DNA of 40,652 bases from Avimonoglobus sp965151315. Its GTDB lineage: Bacteria; Bacillota; Clostridia; UBA1381. Numbering within the stretch: the first letter of the stretch is position 1; every line of letters starts with the position of its first letter. The position numbers were made by a program, and so were the translations under genes. The notes beneath the pieces are model-generated. The model searched no databases, was not told the DNA's origin, and saw only the letters and a program-made list of their open reading frames with translations. The DNA is taken from assembly GCA_965151315.1 (NCBI GenBank), contig CBCTZG010000018.1, positions 1 through 40,652 on the forward strand, given 5' to 3'. This document shows positions 24,923 to 34,862 of the stretch, piece by piece.

Positions 24923-25290
24923 TCAATTTTTCACGAAATCGATGCAAGTATCCAGTGATTCCCATTGCCTATACAAAAACACGTTAGAAGCCGGAACAAT
25001 TAACAATTTTTTATCTGTAAATAGATAATCAGTAACGATCCGGCCAGCCTCTGTATCGCCGATCCTGCCATACAAATCCACCTTGCCGTCTTGACGCATA
25101 ACAATACCAGAGGTAAAGGCACAGGAAAACCCGTAATCAACGGCGCGTTTTTGATGCTCTCTGCACATAGTTCATCCAAATGATTGATAACCGTAAAACC
25201 TACGACAGGTTTGCTGCCATACTTTTTCAATGTTTCCAAACTTAGAGCGGGAAGATGCTTCAAAACGCATATTTTCCTGCTCTTTTTCTC
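24923..25290 (-). pseudogene. Remnant of a DUF1861-like (GH130-related) glycosidase
   Basis: Two overlapping frames carry consecutive parts of one protein. The upstream frame has KPVVGFTVINHLDELCAES and then IKNAPLI. The downstream frame has SCAFTSGIVMRQDGK and LYGRIGDTEAGRIVTDY and ends in FVKN-stop. By recall, these resemble the middle and the end of DUF1861 five-bladed propeller proteins, which are related to GH130 phosphorylases/hydrolases. The central segment and the N-terminal half are missing and the frames do not connect, so the gene is broken. It follows GH43 by about 20 bases and was probably a third enzyme of the locus. The family assignment is tentative; the disruption is clear. 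Confidence 0.6.
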
Positions 25291-25310
25291 TTTAATCTAT
25301 AAACAAATCT

Positions 25311-26714
25311 TTATCGGTAAAATTTACCAAATATACAAAAGCTGATGACGCCAGGTGTAATGCCTTGGGGCCAATTTACCACCCGCAGACGCACAGCTGC
25401 CGCCTGCACAGGCTCCAGGATCTGATAATCCACGTTGAAATCGTCCTGGGACCGCGCCTTATCCAGTACGGTCACCCAATTGCCGTCTGCTTGTTTCGCT
25501 TCGATCACATACCCAAACGCCCCCGGCAGGATATTGCTGCCGATATCCATCCCCACGTCCCGCCAAATAATTCTTGCGGCGTATACCATGTACAGGCCCT
25601 GTTTGAATGAAATTGTTAGGGTCGGCTCCCGATCATCTTGTTCCGGTTCCCACCAGGTCAGCATACTGTCATCAGCCGCATATATGGGCTCCCGCCCATA
25701 TACAAACGAAGAAGCAATGGCCGGCTCCCGGAAGGTCAATGGCAGCAGATCCGTATTGTTATCCAGCTGATCTGGGCCCTTAATCCCCGGTGCCCACTGC
25801 GGCAGTTCCGTCACCGCGCTGACACACAGCTCTCCCGTCTCGTTAATGTATGCTCGGTCGTATCCGATCCGCCGTTCAAATGGATGCGCATAGCACATCG
25901 TACAGGTGTAAAAGGCCCAGATGGTATCGTTAGGGCCATCCACAATGCAGCCGTGCCCCGGCCCCCGCACAATACCATATTTTTTCGCTGTGATCGGATT
26001 ATTCTTCTGCGCCCGGAACGGCCCCAGCGGCGTGCTTCCCATATAAGCGCCCATGGCATAGGAGGAAAACTCCGTCCCCGGTGCACAGTACGTCAGATAA
26101 TAGACGCCGTTTTTTTTGTACATAAACGGGCCTTCCATATAGGAAACCTGTGGATTTTGATTCCATTCCCCAAAACATTCCCATGTGTTGGCACTGGAAA
26201 ACCGGATCAGCGTTTGGATGGGGGTAATCAGCTGTGTGGGCCGTTGGGCGTCTAATTCCGCGCCAATTATCCCGGGGGTTTTTGCGTCCAGACATCCATA
26301 GACATACAGCCGCCCGTCATCATCCGCAAACAGCATGACATCCGGGAAATTGCATACCGCCCCGTTTATATCCGTAAATTTCCCAACGGGCTTAAACGGC
26401 CCCAGCGGCGAATCAGAACAATACAACGCTGGATTAAAGCTGGCCGCCAAATAATATTTTCCCCGATGCTTTACAACCGTGGGGGCGTACCCGATATCAT
26501 ACGGCTCTATTCTATGGTGCTTCCATGTAATAAAATCCGTGGATTCATACGCCATCCCGCAGGAGGAGTAGAGATACCACCGCCCGTTTTCATACAACAC
26601 AGTTGGGTCCGCGGTCTCCCGGAAGCTTTTGTCTGTCATGCCCCGGAAGAAGTTCCGCCCCAGCGGGTAGTCTGGCAGCGGAGTTGGGTTGCAATAGGTA
26701 TTTTGATACTGCAT
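25311..26714 (-). CDS. Glycoside hydrolase family 43-type beta-propeller enzyme
   Basis: The 467-residue protein lacks a signal peptide. Residues 1-300 form a five-bladed propeller. The three expected acidic residues lie in ETADPTVLYENG (Asp, near 36), NFPDVMLFADDDGRLYVYG (Asp) and YMEGPFMYKKNGVYYL (Glu, around 193). Other landmarks are WYLYSSCG and RGPGHGCIVDGP. The last 130 residues look like a carbohydrate-binding or accessory beta-sandwich. GH43 enzymes cleave arabinofuranosyl, xylosyl or galactosyl bonds; which one applies here cannot be decided. It lies 28 bases behind GH105 with GGAG upstream, so intracellular trimming of pectic side chains is plausible. Confidence 0.85.
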   Translation of the reverse strand: MQYQNTYCNPTPLPDYPLGRNFFRGMTDKSFRETADPTVLYENGRWYLYSSCGMAYESTDFITWKHHRIEPYDIGYAPTVVKHRGKYYLAASFNPALYCSDSPLGPFKPVGKFTDINGAVCNFPDVMLFADDDGRLYVYGCLDAKTPGIIGAELDAQRPTQLITPIQTLIRFSSANTWECFGEWNQNPQVSYMEGPFMYKKNGVYYLTYCAPGTEFSSYAMGAYMGSTPLGPFRAQKNNPITAKKYGIVRGPGHGCIVDGPNDTIWAFYTCTMCYAHPFERRIGYDRAYINETGELCVSAVTELPQWAPGIKGPDQLDNNTDLLPLTFREPAIASSFVYGREPIYAADDSMLTWWEPEQDDREPTLTISFKQGLYMVYAARIIWRDVGMDIGSNILPGAFGYVIEAKQADGNWVTVLDKARSQDDFNVDYQILEPVQAAAVRLRVVNWPQGITPGVISFCIFGKFYR

Positions 26715-26742
26715 TGATTCATCACTCCATCAAAGTTGGTTT

Positions 26743-27795
26743 TTATGTTTTCATCGCTTCGCTTAGCAGCAGCATAGTCATAGACTGCCCGTACAGCTGT
26801 GGCGTAATGGGGATTTTTTTATAGTCCTCCAAGGTATTCCCCATACCTGTTCCATAAGAAACCTGATTGACGGTTCCATCTGCCGCAATACAGCTGATAA
26901 CGCCATCCAGCGCTTTCAGTCCAGTTTCCCTATATCGTTTGTCAAGGTACCCGCAGCGGACCCCTTTCAAGATTCCGTACGCAAATGCGGCCGTGGCCGA
27001 TGCTTCCGGATACGAAGTCGGGTCATCCAACAGCGTTGTCCACATACCGTTTGCGAGCTGCAGCTCCGCCAGCTTTTTTACCTGCCGCTGCAGCGATGTA
27101 AGCAAAAACTGTTTCACGCCGTCCGGCACCGCGCAGATTTCCAGATAATCCACCAAGCCAGCTGTATACCATGCGTTGCCTCGGGCCCAAAGCGCATTGG
27201 CAAAGTGGTGGTTGCCATCAAAGGTCCAACCATGGAAAAACAGCCCTGTCCTGGTATCTGTCAGATATTTCAGATGCACCAAAAACTGCCGGATACTCTC
27301 CTGTATACATGTATCGTCCTCCAGCAGAACGCCCATTCTCGCCACAAACAGCACCGTCATGTACAATGTGTCGTCCCAAAGCTGCTGGAAATTTTCATCA
27401 GCGGTCGTAATATGCTGGATCCCGTTTTCCTCTGTCCGGGGCATCTCATACATCACATACGCAAGCCATTCCTTGCAAAGCGCCAGATATTTTTCATTGT
27501 TCGTTTCCTCATACACATAGGTCAAGGTCAGCATGGGGCACATTGTATTAACATTTTTCACAGGCAGCCCTTTTTTAATATGTTTTTCAAAATAATCAAC
27601 GATCATATCAAAATATTTTTTTTCGCCTGTTTCTTTATAATACAAATATAAACCGAACAGCCCAACGCCCTGGGGCCATTCCCATAAATCCATATAATTG
27701 GTTCCCACATGCACGTCCGTTTCATACACCGTTTTCAAATCATACATCTTGTTTATAACGCGGCCGATAATGCTGCTATACTTGTTTTCGTTCAT
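26743..27795 (-). CDS. GH105 unsaturated uronyl hydrolase (YteR/YesR type)
   Basis: The 350-residue protein has the (alpha/alpha)6 barrel pattern and no signal peptide. Family signatures are WEWPQGVGLFGLYLYY near residue 38, QLWDDTLYMTVLFVARMG (catalytic Asp near 141), FHGWTFDGNHHFANALWARGNAWY (about 190-213) and SYPEASATAAFAYGILKG. These match unsaturated rhamnogalacturonyl hydrolases, which hydrate and remove the unsaturated uronic acid left by a pectin or rhamnogalacturonan lyase. This links it directly to the beta-helix lyase-like protein upstream. GGGAGAG precedes the ATG. Confidence 0.92.
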   Translation of the reverse strand: MNENKYSSIIGRVINKMYDLKTVYETDVHVGTNYMDLWEWPQGVGLFGLYLYYKETGEKKYFDMIVDYFEKHIKKGLPVKNVNTMCPMLTLTYVYEETNNEKYLALCKEWLAYVMYEMPRTEENGIQHITTADENFQQLWDDTLYMTVLFVARMGVLLEDDTCIQESIRQFLVHLKYLTDTRTGLFFHGWTFDGNHHFANALWARGNAWYTAGLVDYLEICAVPDGVKQFLLTSLQRQVKKLAELQLANGMWTTLLDDPTSYPEASATAAFAYGILKGVRCGYLDKRYRETGLKALDGVISCIAADGTVNQVSYGTGMGNTLEDYKKIPITPQLYGQSMTMLLLSEAMKT

Positions 27796-27867
27796 ACTGG
27801 CTCTCCCAATAATAGTACTTTCCCTTAATGTTGAATATTTCGTTATTGTTCACCAAGCGCCCTTACA

Positions 27868-27889
27868 GGGCAGGAGCTGTCTCCTGCCC
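27868..27889 (-). terminator. GC-rich hairpin between surface-protein and hydrolase genes
   Basis: Nine-base arms GGGCAGGAG/CTCCTGCCC enclose a four-base loop in the 113-base gap after the 1389-residue protein. No U-tract follows on the minus strand. It is more likely an mRNA-stabilising or processing stem, or a weak attenuator, than a full terminator. Confidence 0.5.
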
Positions 27890-27908
27890 AAGTAAAAGAT
27901 ATTTACTG

Positions 27909-30900
27909 TCAATCCTCAACGAAGACGACGTTTTCCGCACCATGCTCATTGATGATTTCCCGGTCTACATCCTTAAACGTATTTCCCCGCAATACGACTC
28001 CCGATATAGACGATTTCGCACTGGCAGTCTCTGCCTGGTTTCCGTTTTTGGCGTTCAGACCGCCGCCGCCTAAAGAGATACCCCGGTCAGAATTTTCAAT
28101 ATGGTTCCCTTCAATGGTCACAGCGCTGATGGTTGGGCGCATGGCCTGGATGTACCGGGAATAGGTACCGATCCAGATACCGTTATAATACCAATTCGAA
28201 GTCGCGGTCTGTTCATAGTCCTTCCTGCCGATCTGCGTATTGTTCTTAATATCGCAGCCGTAAACCAGATAACCATAGGATTCAAAGCCCTCTGTAATTT
28301 CACAGTTGGCGACGACCGCGATAGAATTGGTATGGTTTTTCCACCCAATTCCATCTACCTTGTTATCCTCGATCCTGGTAAAATACGCGCTCTGCTGCCG
28401 GGTGTTGCCGGAATCCCGTTTTTCGATGGTATGGACGTAGAATCCATCACTGGCAAAGTCTCCGTCCCGCGGGTTGTGCGTATTACTGATCATAACAGCG
28501 TCATATGTGTCTCCATAAAGCTGCATGGTGTTCTGGGAATATTCCGCCGTATTGTTGTAGAACGTAATGTTTTTCAAAAGCAGCGAAATCGCAAACCGGC
28601 TGGTTTCATCCGGCAGGATATCCCAGTTTTTGTCAATGGTAAAGGTCTGGGCTGCCTCGTCGGAGTCAACCAGTTTGCGCGCCTGGCCCAGGCCCCGGCC
28701 GTCTATGATCACGATCTCCCAGTCACCATACGACTCATCATCCAGCCGGAAATTGTTAGTCCGCTGGTTATCTCCATAGATCATGCCGCTGCTGTCCCGC
28801 TCTGGCTCTACCGTAACCGTGTTGGCAGTGGCAGATACCACCTTGCCCAGCATTTTTGTACCGCCGCGGAACGGTTCCACAGAGACGATCTCCCCATCAT
28901 TGGTATTGCTCCCCGCACCGTTAAACACATTGTTGGCCACATAGCAGTTCGTCCTGGCAAACATCCCGTTGGACGTGATATCCGGATCCACCCGTCTGGT
29001 CATCGTATTATTTTCCACTACATAATAGGTGACCTGATAGTAAAGCGCTTTTCCAACCGTATCAAACTGACAGTTCCGGACGGAAGCATATTGTCCGAAA
29101 TAACCAGAGGTAAACGTACAGGAAAGCCCGTTGAATACACAGCCGTCAATCAGCAGGTGCTCCTTCCCGGTGGTAACCACCATGGAGCCCGCCGCCTCCT
29201 CTGGATCCTGGTATTCATACCGGGTTTCAATCCCAAAATTCTTATAAACAATATAGCTGGCCTTCCGGTCATGCCGGTCATCCGGGAACCAGCCATCTCC
29301 CAGCCATACAATCGCGTTAGGCAGCCGTCTATCCGGCTGGGCGGGGTCATCGTGGATCGAAATATTGATAAAGCCCTGCATCCCCTCGGAAACATTGTTG
29401 GTCTTAGCGTAATCCGATGTGATCGCCACCCAGTTTTTCATTTCTTCGTTGGTAATATTGTCCGGTGTGGAGAACATCAAAACGCTCTCGCCCATATCGT
29501 CTCCCACGCAAAGGACTCTAGCTGGCAATGTCAGCTGGTAGAACCGATACACGCCCTTCGGGAAATATGCCACACCACCGCCGGATTCCGCCACAGCGTC
29601 AAAGGCTTGCTGGATAGCGGCAGTATCGTCCGTATTGTCATCCGGCGTGGCACCGTAATCCCGGACATCGATCACGTTGTCCCAGTTGAATACGCCGGCC
29701 CAGCCTACGCCCAGCGCATATGGATCTTCCACATCCGATACCACGGTCAGCACTTGGCCGGAATCCGTCTCATTCCAAATAATTCCGTCATTTGAAACAT
29801 ATACCTTATATTCGCCGTCAGGAACGTCGCTTCCAATGGTAAAATCAACAGCAAATGGATTGACCTCATTGACAATAATCGCGTCATATGTGGCAGTCTC
29901 GCTTCTGAGAAGCACTCTTGTCTGCAGATCAGCGCCAAATTCCCGTCTGTCAAAGTTTCTTCCAACAACCTTGATCACATTTCCTGCCGTCATGATGTTC
30001 TCTGAAATCCACAGCGGTCTTGATTCATTGATGGCGATTGGCTGTCCCCATCCCTTGTCATTTTTCGCCCATAAATAATAGGATCCGCTTTTTGCGTCTT
30101 TGGGCATCCTTGTAACCGCAAAGTTCCCCTTTTCATCCGTCTGAATGATTTCTAGCTTCATTGCGTCGGATGGCGGCGTTGCCGCCGGCTTATCGTCTGT
30201 AAGCTCTGCGATCGCAATTTCCATGGAATCCGCATAAAGATTAGCTCCGTAAACCGTAAACAGCTCGTCCGGCTCAACTGCATCCGTCACTCTGAACATC
30301 ATCGGCGTCTCTGCTGACTGCGGCAATTTTTCTTCCGCGTCAATTACAACATCCGATATGGTGTTGATATACGCCGATCCCGCTTCCAGGTTTTGGGTTG
30401 CCCGCTTGATTACCGCGGCCGCTTCAGCCCTTGTCAAATTTTTCTGGGGCTGAATTTCATTTTGGTCATTCCCCACGACAATCCCTCTTGCGTAAGCGCC
30501 TGCAACAGCTTCATATGCCCAAGAGCTGATTTGGTCTTCATCGGAAAACTCCACCAGCGGCGCTTTCTCAAACATAGAGGGATTGCGTAAATACACCGCA
30601 TTGAGGATCACGGAAGCGGCCTCCTCCCGCAAAATCGGTACATCCGGCCGCAAATTGTTGCCAGCTGTCATATTGGGATCAATCAGCCCAACATTGCTTG
30701 CCGCCTGCATTGTGTCCGCATACCATGCAGACGGTGATACGTCGGCATACGCACCGCTGTACGCGATCGGATTCAGCGATATGGCTCTTGCCGTCATTGC
30801 GATGAACTCCGCCCGGGTTACCGGCTCGTCCGGATGGAAATTCTCCGTCCCGTCTCCAGCTATAACGCCGCTTTCACTCAATTCCTCGATATCCGCCTGC

Positions 30901-32078
30901 GCCCAGTGACCGGCGATATCCGCATACAGCGCTTCTGTCTCCGGCGTGGCGGGCTGCCCCTCTGCCGGTATTTCTTCCCCGGTTGGCTGATATGGTTTAA
31001 ATTCTACCGTCTCATCTGCGCTAAGCGCGCCAATGGAATACAGCGCAACACCATCCGCACGGGCAGGGATTACCAGCATATCCCCGGTTTTTTGGAAATA
31101 ATACGGGGCGATATCTACCGGTTCTTTGGCCAGGATCCGTATTGCGGATGGATCGGCAGCGTCAAATACATATAAATTGGAGGCGGCTGTATATTCTCCC
31201 ACATACAATATATCCCCCTCGGCCTCCATACCCACGGCCGACAGCTGCCCGCTGTCACCGGCATACTGGTACACCGCCGCGTCTTTCATCGCCGCCGGGT
31301 CCGGCTCCGGGATCATCAAAATCCGCTTATTCCGCGTATCGCTGAGAAATAGGGCATGATTGGTCTGGGCCATATCCAAAAAATACCCGTCCAGCGCGAT
31401 GGTGGATACCTTTTTGATATTTTTCGGGTCGGATATATCATAAGCCCGCAGTTCATCAGGATCAGTAAACGCTGCGTACAGGTAATCCCCGCTGACATAT
31501 AATGACACCACGCCGCTGCAGGTTTCCAGCGGATACGAATGGATGCAGTCTGTCCCGCTGCCGGAAAGGTCAAAAACCTGGATGCCTTTTTTGGAATCCG
31601 CCGCAAACATATACTGATCTTTGAATGCGATATCCCGCACATCCGACTCTACCGCAAACGCCTTTTGAAAGCTAGGCGCGGCCGGATTTTTCAGCGTATA
31701 CTGCCGGATCTCTGGCGCGGCGCTGCCATCCGCGTCCGCTGTAAACGCTGCGTAAAGATTTTCTCCGTTGACCGCAACACAGCCGCTTCCGTCAACAACC
31801 ATTGTACCCTGCAGCTGCCGGTTATCCGGCGTCACTGTTTTTGCCGCAGCGGGGTCAGTGATATCAACAACCTGCAGGCCGCCGTTTTTTGCGGCAATAT
31901 AGGCGTAGTCCCCATATACGGCAGCGGTAAAGCCTTCTCCGTTCTCAAACGCTGCCTCTGAAAGCTTTTGGATACCCGGCTCCGGTACGGTTTCCGTCTC
32001 GCTTTCCTCTGCCGCGAATACAGCGCCATAGGAATGCAGCATACTGAACATTAATATAAAGATGATAACTCGTTTCAT
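27909..32078 (-). CDS. Surface protein: LVIVD propeller, SLH anchor, Ig-like domains and pectate-lyase-like beta-helix
   Basis: This 1389-residue protein begins with a signal peptide (MKRVIIFILMFSMLHSYGAVFAA). About residues 45-350 form an LVIVD-type beta-propeller (AAKNGGLQVVDITDPAAAK; LRAYDISDPKNIKKV). Three SLH motifs follow at about 384-430, 445-495 and 510-560 (ADIAGHWAQADIEEL, VTRAEFIAMTARAI, LTRAEAAAVIKRAT). Ig/IPT-like domains lie at about 580-790. From about 797 to the end is a Pectate_lyase_3-type right-handed helix, opening VIDVRDYGATPDDNTDDT and GVAYFPKGVYRF, with many CxFNG/NNT.. turns. SLH motifs bind secondary wall polymer, so the enzyme-like part would be displayed at the surface. 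Catalytic residues in the helix cannot be confirmed. Placing SLH in the middle of the chain is unusual. Confidence 0.85.
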   Translation of the reverse strand: MKRVIIFILMFSMLHSYGAVFAAEESETETVPEPGIQKLSEAAFENGEGFTAAVYGDYAYIAAKNGGLQVVDITDPAAAKTVTPDNRQLQGTMVVDGSGCVAVNGENLYAAFTADADGSAAPEIRQYTLKNPAAPSFQKAFAVESDVRDIAFKDQYMFAADSKKGIQVFDLSGSGTDCIHSYPLETCSGVVSLYVSGDYLYAAFTDPDELRAYDISDPKNIKKVSTIALDGYFLDMAQTNHALFLSDTRNKRILMIPEPDPAAMKDAAVYQYAGDSGQLSAVGMEAEGDILYVGEYTAASNLYVFDAADPSAIRILAKEPVDIAPYYFQKTGDMLVIPARADGVALYSIGALSADETVEFKPYQPTGEEIPAEGQPATPETEALYADIAGHWAQADIEELSESGVIAGDGTENFHPDEPVTRAEFIAMTARAISLNPIAYSGAYADVSPSAWYADTMQAASNVGLIDPNMTAGNNLRPDVPILREEAASVILNAVYLRNPSMFEKAPLVEFSDEDQISSWAYEAVAGAYARGIVVGNDQNEIQPQKNLTRAEAAAVIKRATQNLEAGSAYINTISDVVIDAEEKLPQSAETPMMFRVTDAVEPDELFTVYGANLYADSMEIAIAELTDDKPAATPPSDAMKLEIIQTDEKGNFAVTRMPKDAKSGSYYLWAKNDKGWGQPIAINESRPLWISENIMTAGNVIKVVGRNFDRREFGADLQTRVLLRSETATYDAIIVNEVNPFAVDFTIGSDVPDGEYKVYVSNDGIIWNETDSGQVLTVVSDVEDPYALGVGWAGVFNWDNVIDVRDYGATPDDNTDDTAAIQQAFDAVAESGGGVAYFPKGVYRFYQLTLPARVLCVGDDMGESVLMFSTPDNITNEEMKNWVAITSDYAKTNNVSEGMQGFINISIHDDPAQPDRRLPNAIVWLGDGWFPDDRHDRKASYIVYKNFGIETRYEYQDPEEAAGSMVVTTGKEHLLIDGCVFNGLSCTFTSGYFGQYASVRNCQFDTVGKALYYQVTYYVVENNTMTRRVDPDITSNGMFARTNCYVANNVFNGAGSNTNDGEIVSVEPFRGGTKMLGKVVSATANTVTVEPERDSSGMIYGDNQRTNNFRLDDESYGDWEIVIIDGRGLGQARKLVDSDEAAQTFTIDKNWDILPDETSRFAISLLLKNITFYNNTAEYSQNTMQLYGDTYDAVMISNTHNPRDGDFASDGFYVHTIEKRDSGNTRQQSAYFTRIEDNKVDGIGWKNHTNSIAVVANCEITEGFESYGYLVYGCDIKNNTQIGRKDYEQTATSNWYYNGIWIGTYSRYIQAMRPTISAVTIEGNHIENSDRGISLGGGGLNAKNGNQAETASAKSSISGVVLRGNTFKDVDREIINEHGAENVVFVED

Positions 32079-32089
32079 TCCGGCGCCTC

Positions 32090-34849
32090 CTATCTGTACC
32101 TGATTATATATACATCCTGATGCATGCCGTCTCTCGACTGCACAAATACGTCGCCGCCATCTACAATATCATTGACGCTTCCAACCGTGTATTCCGCTTC
32201 GCCGCCGTCAATGCTGCATACATAATAGCTTAGGCTGCCTGACATCTGGAAATACGTAATCGGTCTGCTCAGGTCCGGCTGATAGCTGACAACAAGCCCG
32301 TTGCTGCCGCTGGACACGACTGTGCCGAAAACAGTCATCAGTGTCGAACGGATTCCCTGTGGATTGCTGACCTCGATCGCCTGCTTTTTACCGGTATACT
32401 GTGTGATATTCACGTGGGTACCATCCGTGCGTACTGTTTCAAATTCCGGGCCGTCCGTGCCAGTGGGCTGTGTATCACCCGGCCGGAAAAGGACCCGCAG
32501 ATCTGTGACTTCTCCCTTTGCATTCCGCAGGGCATGAATCACGTCTCCAGGCTTTATATTTTGGAACGTATCGCTGTCCCGGCCAGTAAGCGTCACAGGC
32601 TGCCCATTGTAGTATCCCTCGATTACCTCCATCACTTCTTCTCGTTCCTCATCATAAATCTCATGCTTTTCATTGACGCAGATGGTTTTGGATTCTGTAT
32701 CAAAATTCGTGCGGGTGGGGATTTTTACAAGGGCCACGGTAATGCTGCGGTTCTCTTCGTCTGTGTCGTAAATTTCCGTTCCCTGATAGTCACTGCTGCT
32801 GTTGAAATCCTGTACCGTTACGATTGAAAAGTCATTATCATCGTATATGCCCGTATCTTTATCCGTAGCAAAATCCTCCGGCACGTTGAACAGGATACTG
32901 TCCTTCGCGATCCCATACATGTCGTTGCCGCCCAAATTTTTATTACTTGATTCCGTCATAAATGAATAATTTCTTGTGAATATGGTACGTTCATTATAGC
33001 GGATATTCCGCCTAATACATTTGCTGTCGTCGCCGTAATAGCTGTAAAGCTCTGTTATCAGCCCGTCCGCGTTACGTTTATATTTTACAAGCTTGCATTT
33101 GTCCGTATTGTTCTCATAGTCCGTGTTGAACCTGCTGACAGCCTCTGCCGCGTCCATTTTGATGCCGTTATACAGGAACCGGGCCGGAAATTGGAATCTT
33201 TCCTGTACCCCATCCTGTGTGTACATCTTCACACTGGCAAGCTCTGTCACTTCATCTACATAGAGACGCAGAATCAAAGCATATTGAAATTCGTCCGTGA
33301 TTCCCTCGTCAATGGCTGCAAGCGCGCCGGCACCGTCCAAATAGAAGGTATAGGATGTACCGATCTCAATTTCTTGCTCCAGTCCTGTTTTAATGGCGGT
33401 ATGCAGGTTCTCTGCCAGCTCGTATTGTACGCCGTCGATGGTATAGCCTTCCTCGTCAATTTTTCGGATGACGCCAGAAACTGTCTGATCCGACACCTCG
33501 ATCCGAATCTTCTTTTCACCGGTCGAATTTTTTGTGCCGTAAACGCTTAGCACGTCCCATTTTTTCAGGGATGAAAACGGGAGCTCCTCACCGTTTTTAC
33601 GCATTATATACTCCTCGGTCCCAAGCTCTAGGTTTTCATTTCCGTAACAGTCGTACACGACCTCAAATTCCGTATCCAGCGCCCGAACTACATAATTCTT
33701 GTATTCCGATACGATCACAACGTCCGCCTGGCCGTCCCCATTGTTGTCCACGGTCTGCAGATACCCGTTTTCCAGCAGGATGTCCTCGTCGGAAAATGCG
33801 GACATACCCAGTCCATTATACACAAAATCCGCAAGCAGTGAAATATCGACTTTCCGGCTTCTTCCCTTTTCATCACTGTATTCGATCCGGCTGACCGTCG
33901 AGTTTTCCTCTATATCACTGCTGTATATCTGATATACCGAATTCCGCGTTGTAGGCCGTGCCGCTGCCAGCGTCAAATCACCTGTACCGTTATCTTGATA
34001 ATAAAATTCCAATTCATACCCTAAATACATATCCAGGCTGATCCCGTTGGATGCATACGTCACCCCGCCTAATTGGACGTACCCTGCCAGACAGGTTTTG
34101 TCCTCATAGATAGACGTATCCCCAACAATCTGCAGGATCCCCCGCTCTGTTTCCATATCAAATTTCTCAGACAGCACACTGTCTCCTCTCTCATAGACAA
34201 TGCCGCTGCCGTCTAAGTTCGTGATCATCGCGTCAGCGTGCATCGCATTGAACAGCATAACCGCGAATTCACCTCTGGTCAGTTCTTCTGAACCGGATTT
34301 GGATATCCCCTTGTTGATGCCTTCTGATGCGGCAATCTGCATATAGCCGGAAGAAAAACCGCCGGCATACGACGCATTTGGATTATATCCACACGCAATA
34401 ACCAGCACTGTAGCGGCCTGTTCATACAGCGCCCCTTCCGCCGGCTGGAACAAGCGGCCGCCCACGCCTTGCATATACCCCAGCTCTACAGCGGCATTGA
34501 TATATGGCGCTTCGGCTGAATTGGCCGGCACATCTGTAAAATATGTGACGCCAGACGCTCCAACATATGTATGATTGAACGCCTTCACCGTATATTCCGC
34601 CAGCTCTGCTCTTGTGAGCGAATCCCAAGGCCGGAAATCGGTTTCGTCATAGACCCCCATACCCTGCAGAAATGAAACTGCCGCTTCATATTCCGTACCC
34701 GCCACATCCGCCGGCATGGTGTATGCTGTCACAAAGGCTTCTGTATTGTTTTTTTCTCCTGACACATTGTCCGCCGCATATACCCAGCCGCACACCGGCA
34801 GCATTGCAGCCGCAAGGCAGGCGCAAACCAATTTTTTTAATATGCTCAT
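32090..34849 (-). CDS. SLH-anchored surface protein with long beta-rich region
   Basis: I start at the ATG at 34849 (919 residues) because GAGGGGACAAG precedes it and a signal peptide begins there (MSILKKLVCACLAAAMLPVC). Three SLH motifs cover about residues 45-205: FRPWDSLTRAELAEYTVKAF, YINAAVELGYMQGVG and ELTRGEFAVMLFNAM. The remaining 700 residues have recurring short beta motifs (EYTVGSVNDIVDGGDVFVQS; GDVIHALRNAKGEVTDL), typical of clostridial proteins annotated only as 'S-layer homology domain-containing'. No catalytic signature is seen. It is tightly packed between its neighbours (11 and 13 bases). A structural or scaffolding surface role is inferred from the layout alone. Confidence 0.83.
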   Translation of the reverse strand: MSILKKLVCACLAAAMLPVCGWVYAADNVSGEKNNTEAFVTAYTMPADVAGTEYEAAVSFLQGMGVYDETDFRPWDSLTRAELAEYTVKAFNHTYVGASGVTYFTDVPANSAEAPYINAAVELGYMQGVGGRLFQPAEGALYEQAATVLVIACGYNPNASYAGGFSSGYMQIAASEGINKGISKSGSEELTRGEFAVMLFNAMHADAMITNLDGSGIVYERGDSVLSEKFDMETERGILQIVGDTSIYEDKTCLAGYVQLGGVTYASNGISLDMYLGYELEFYYQDNGTGDLTLAAARPTTRNSVYQIYSSDIEENSTVSRIEYSDEKGRSRKVDISLLADFVYNGLGMSAFSDEDILLENGYLQTVDNNGDGQADVVIVSEYKNYVVRALDTEFEVVYDCYGNENLELGTEEYIMRKNGEELPFSSLKKWDVLSVYGTKNSTGEKKIRIEVSDQTVSGVIRKIDEEGYTIDGVQYELAENLHTAIKTGLEQEIEIGTSYTFYLDGAGALAAIDEGITDEFQYALILRLYVDEVTELASVKMYTQDGVQERFQFPARFLYNGIKMDAAEAVSRFNTDYENNTDKCKLVKYKRNADGLITELYSYYGDDSKCIRRNIRYNERTIFTRNYSFMTESSNKNLGGNDMYGIAKDSILFNVPEDFATDKDTGIYDDNDFSIVTVQDFNSSSDYQGTEIYDTDEENRSITVALVKIPTRTNFDTESKTICVNEKHEIYDEEREEVMEVIEGYYNGQPVTLTGRDSDTFQNIKPGDVIHALRNAKGEVTDLRVLFRPGDTQPTGTDGPEFETVRTDGTHVNITQYTGKKQAIEVSNPQGIRSTLMTVFGTVVSSGSNGLVVSYQPDLSRPITYFQMSGSLSYYVCSIDGGEAEYTVGSVNDIVDGGDVFVQSRDGMHQDVYIIRYR

Positions 34850-34862
34850 CTTGTCCCCTCCT

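Noticed and set aside
28101..29795. Long plus-strand open frame (about 560 codons) opposite the 1389-residue gene
   Set aside because: It lies wholly antisense to a gene with clear domains, has no ribosome binding site or recognisable family, and its composition is what an antisense shadow of a beta-helix gene would give.
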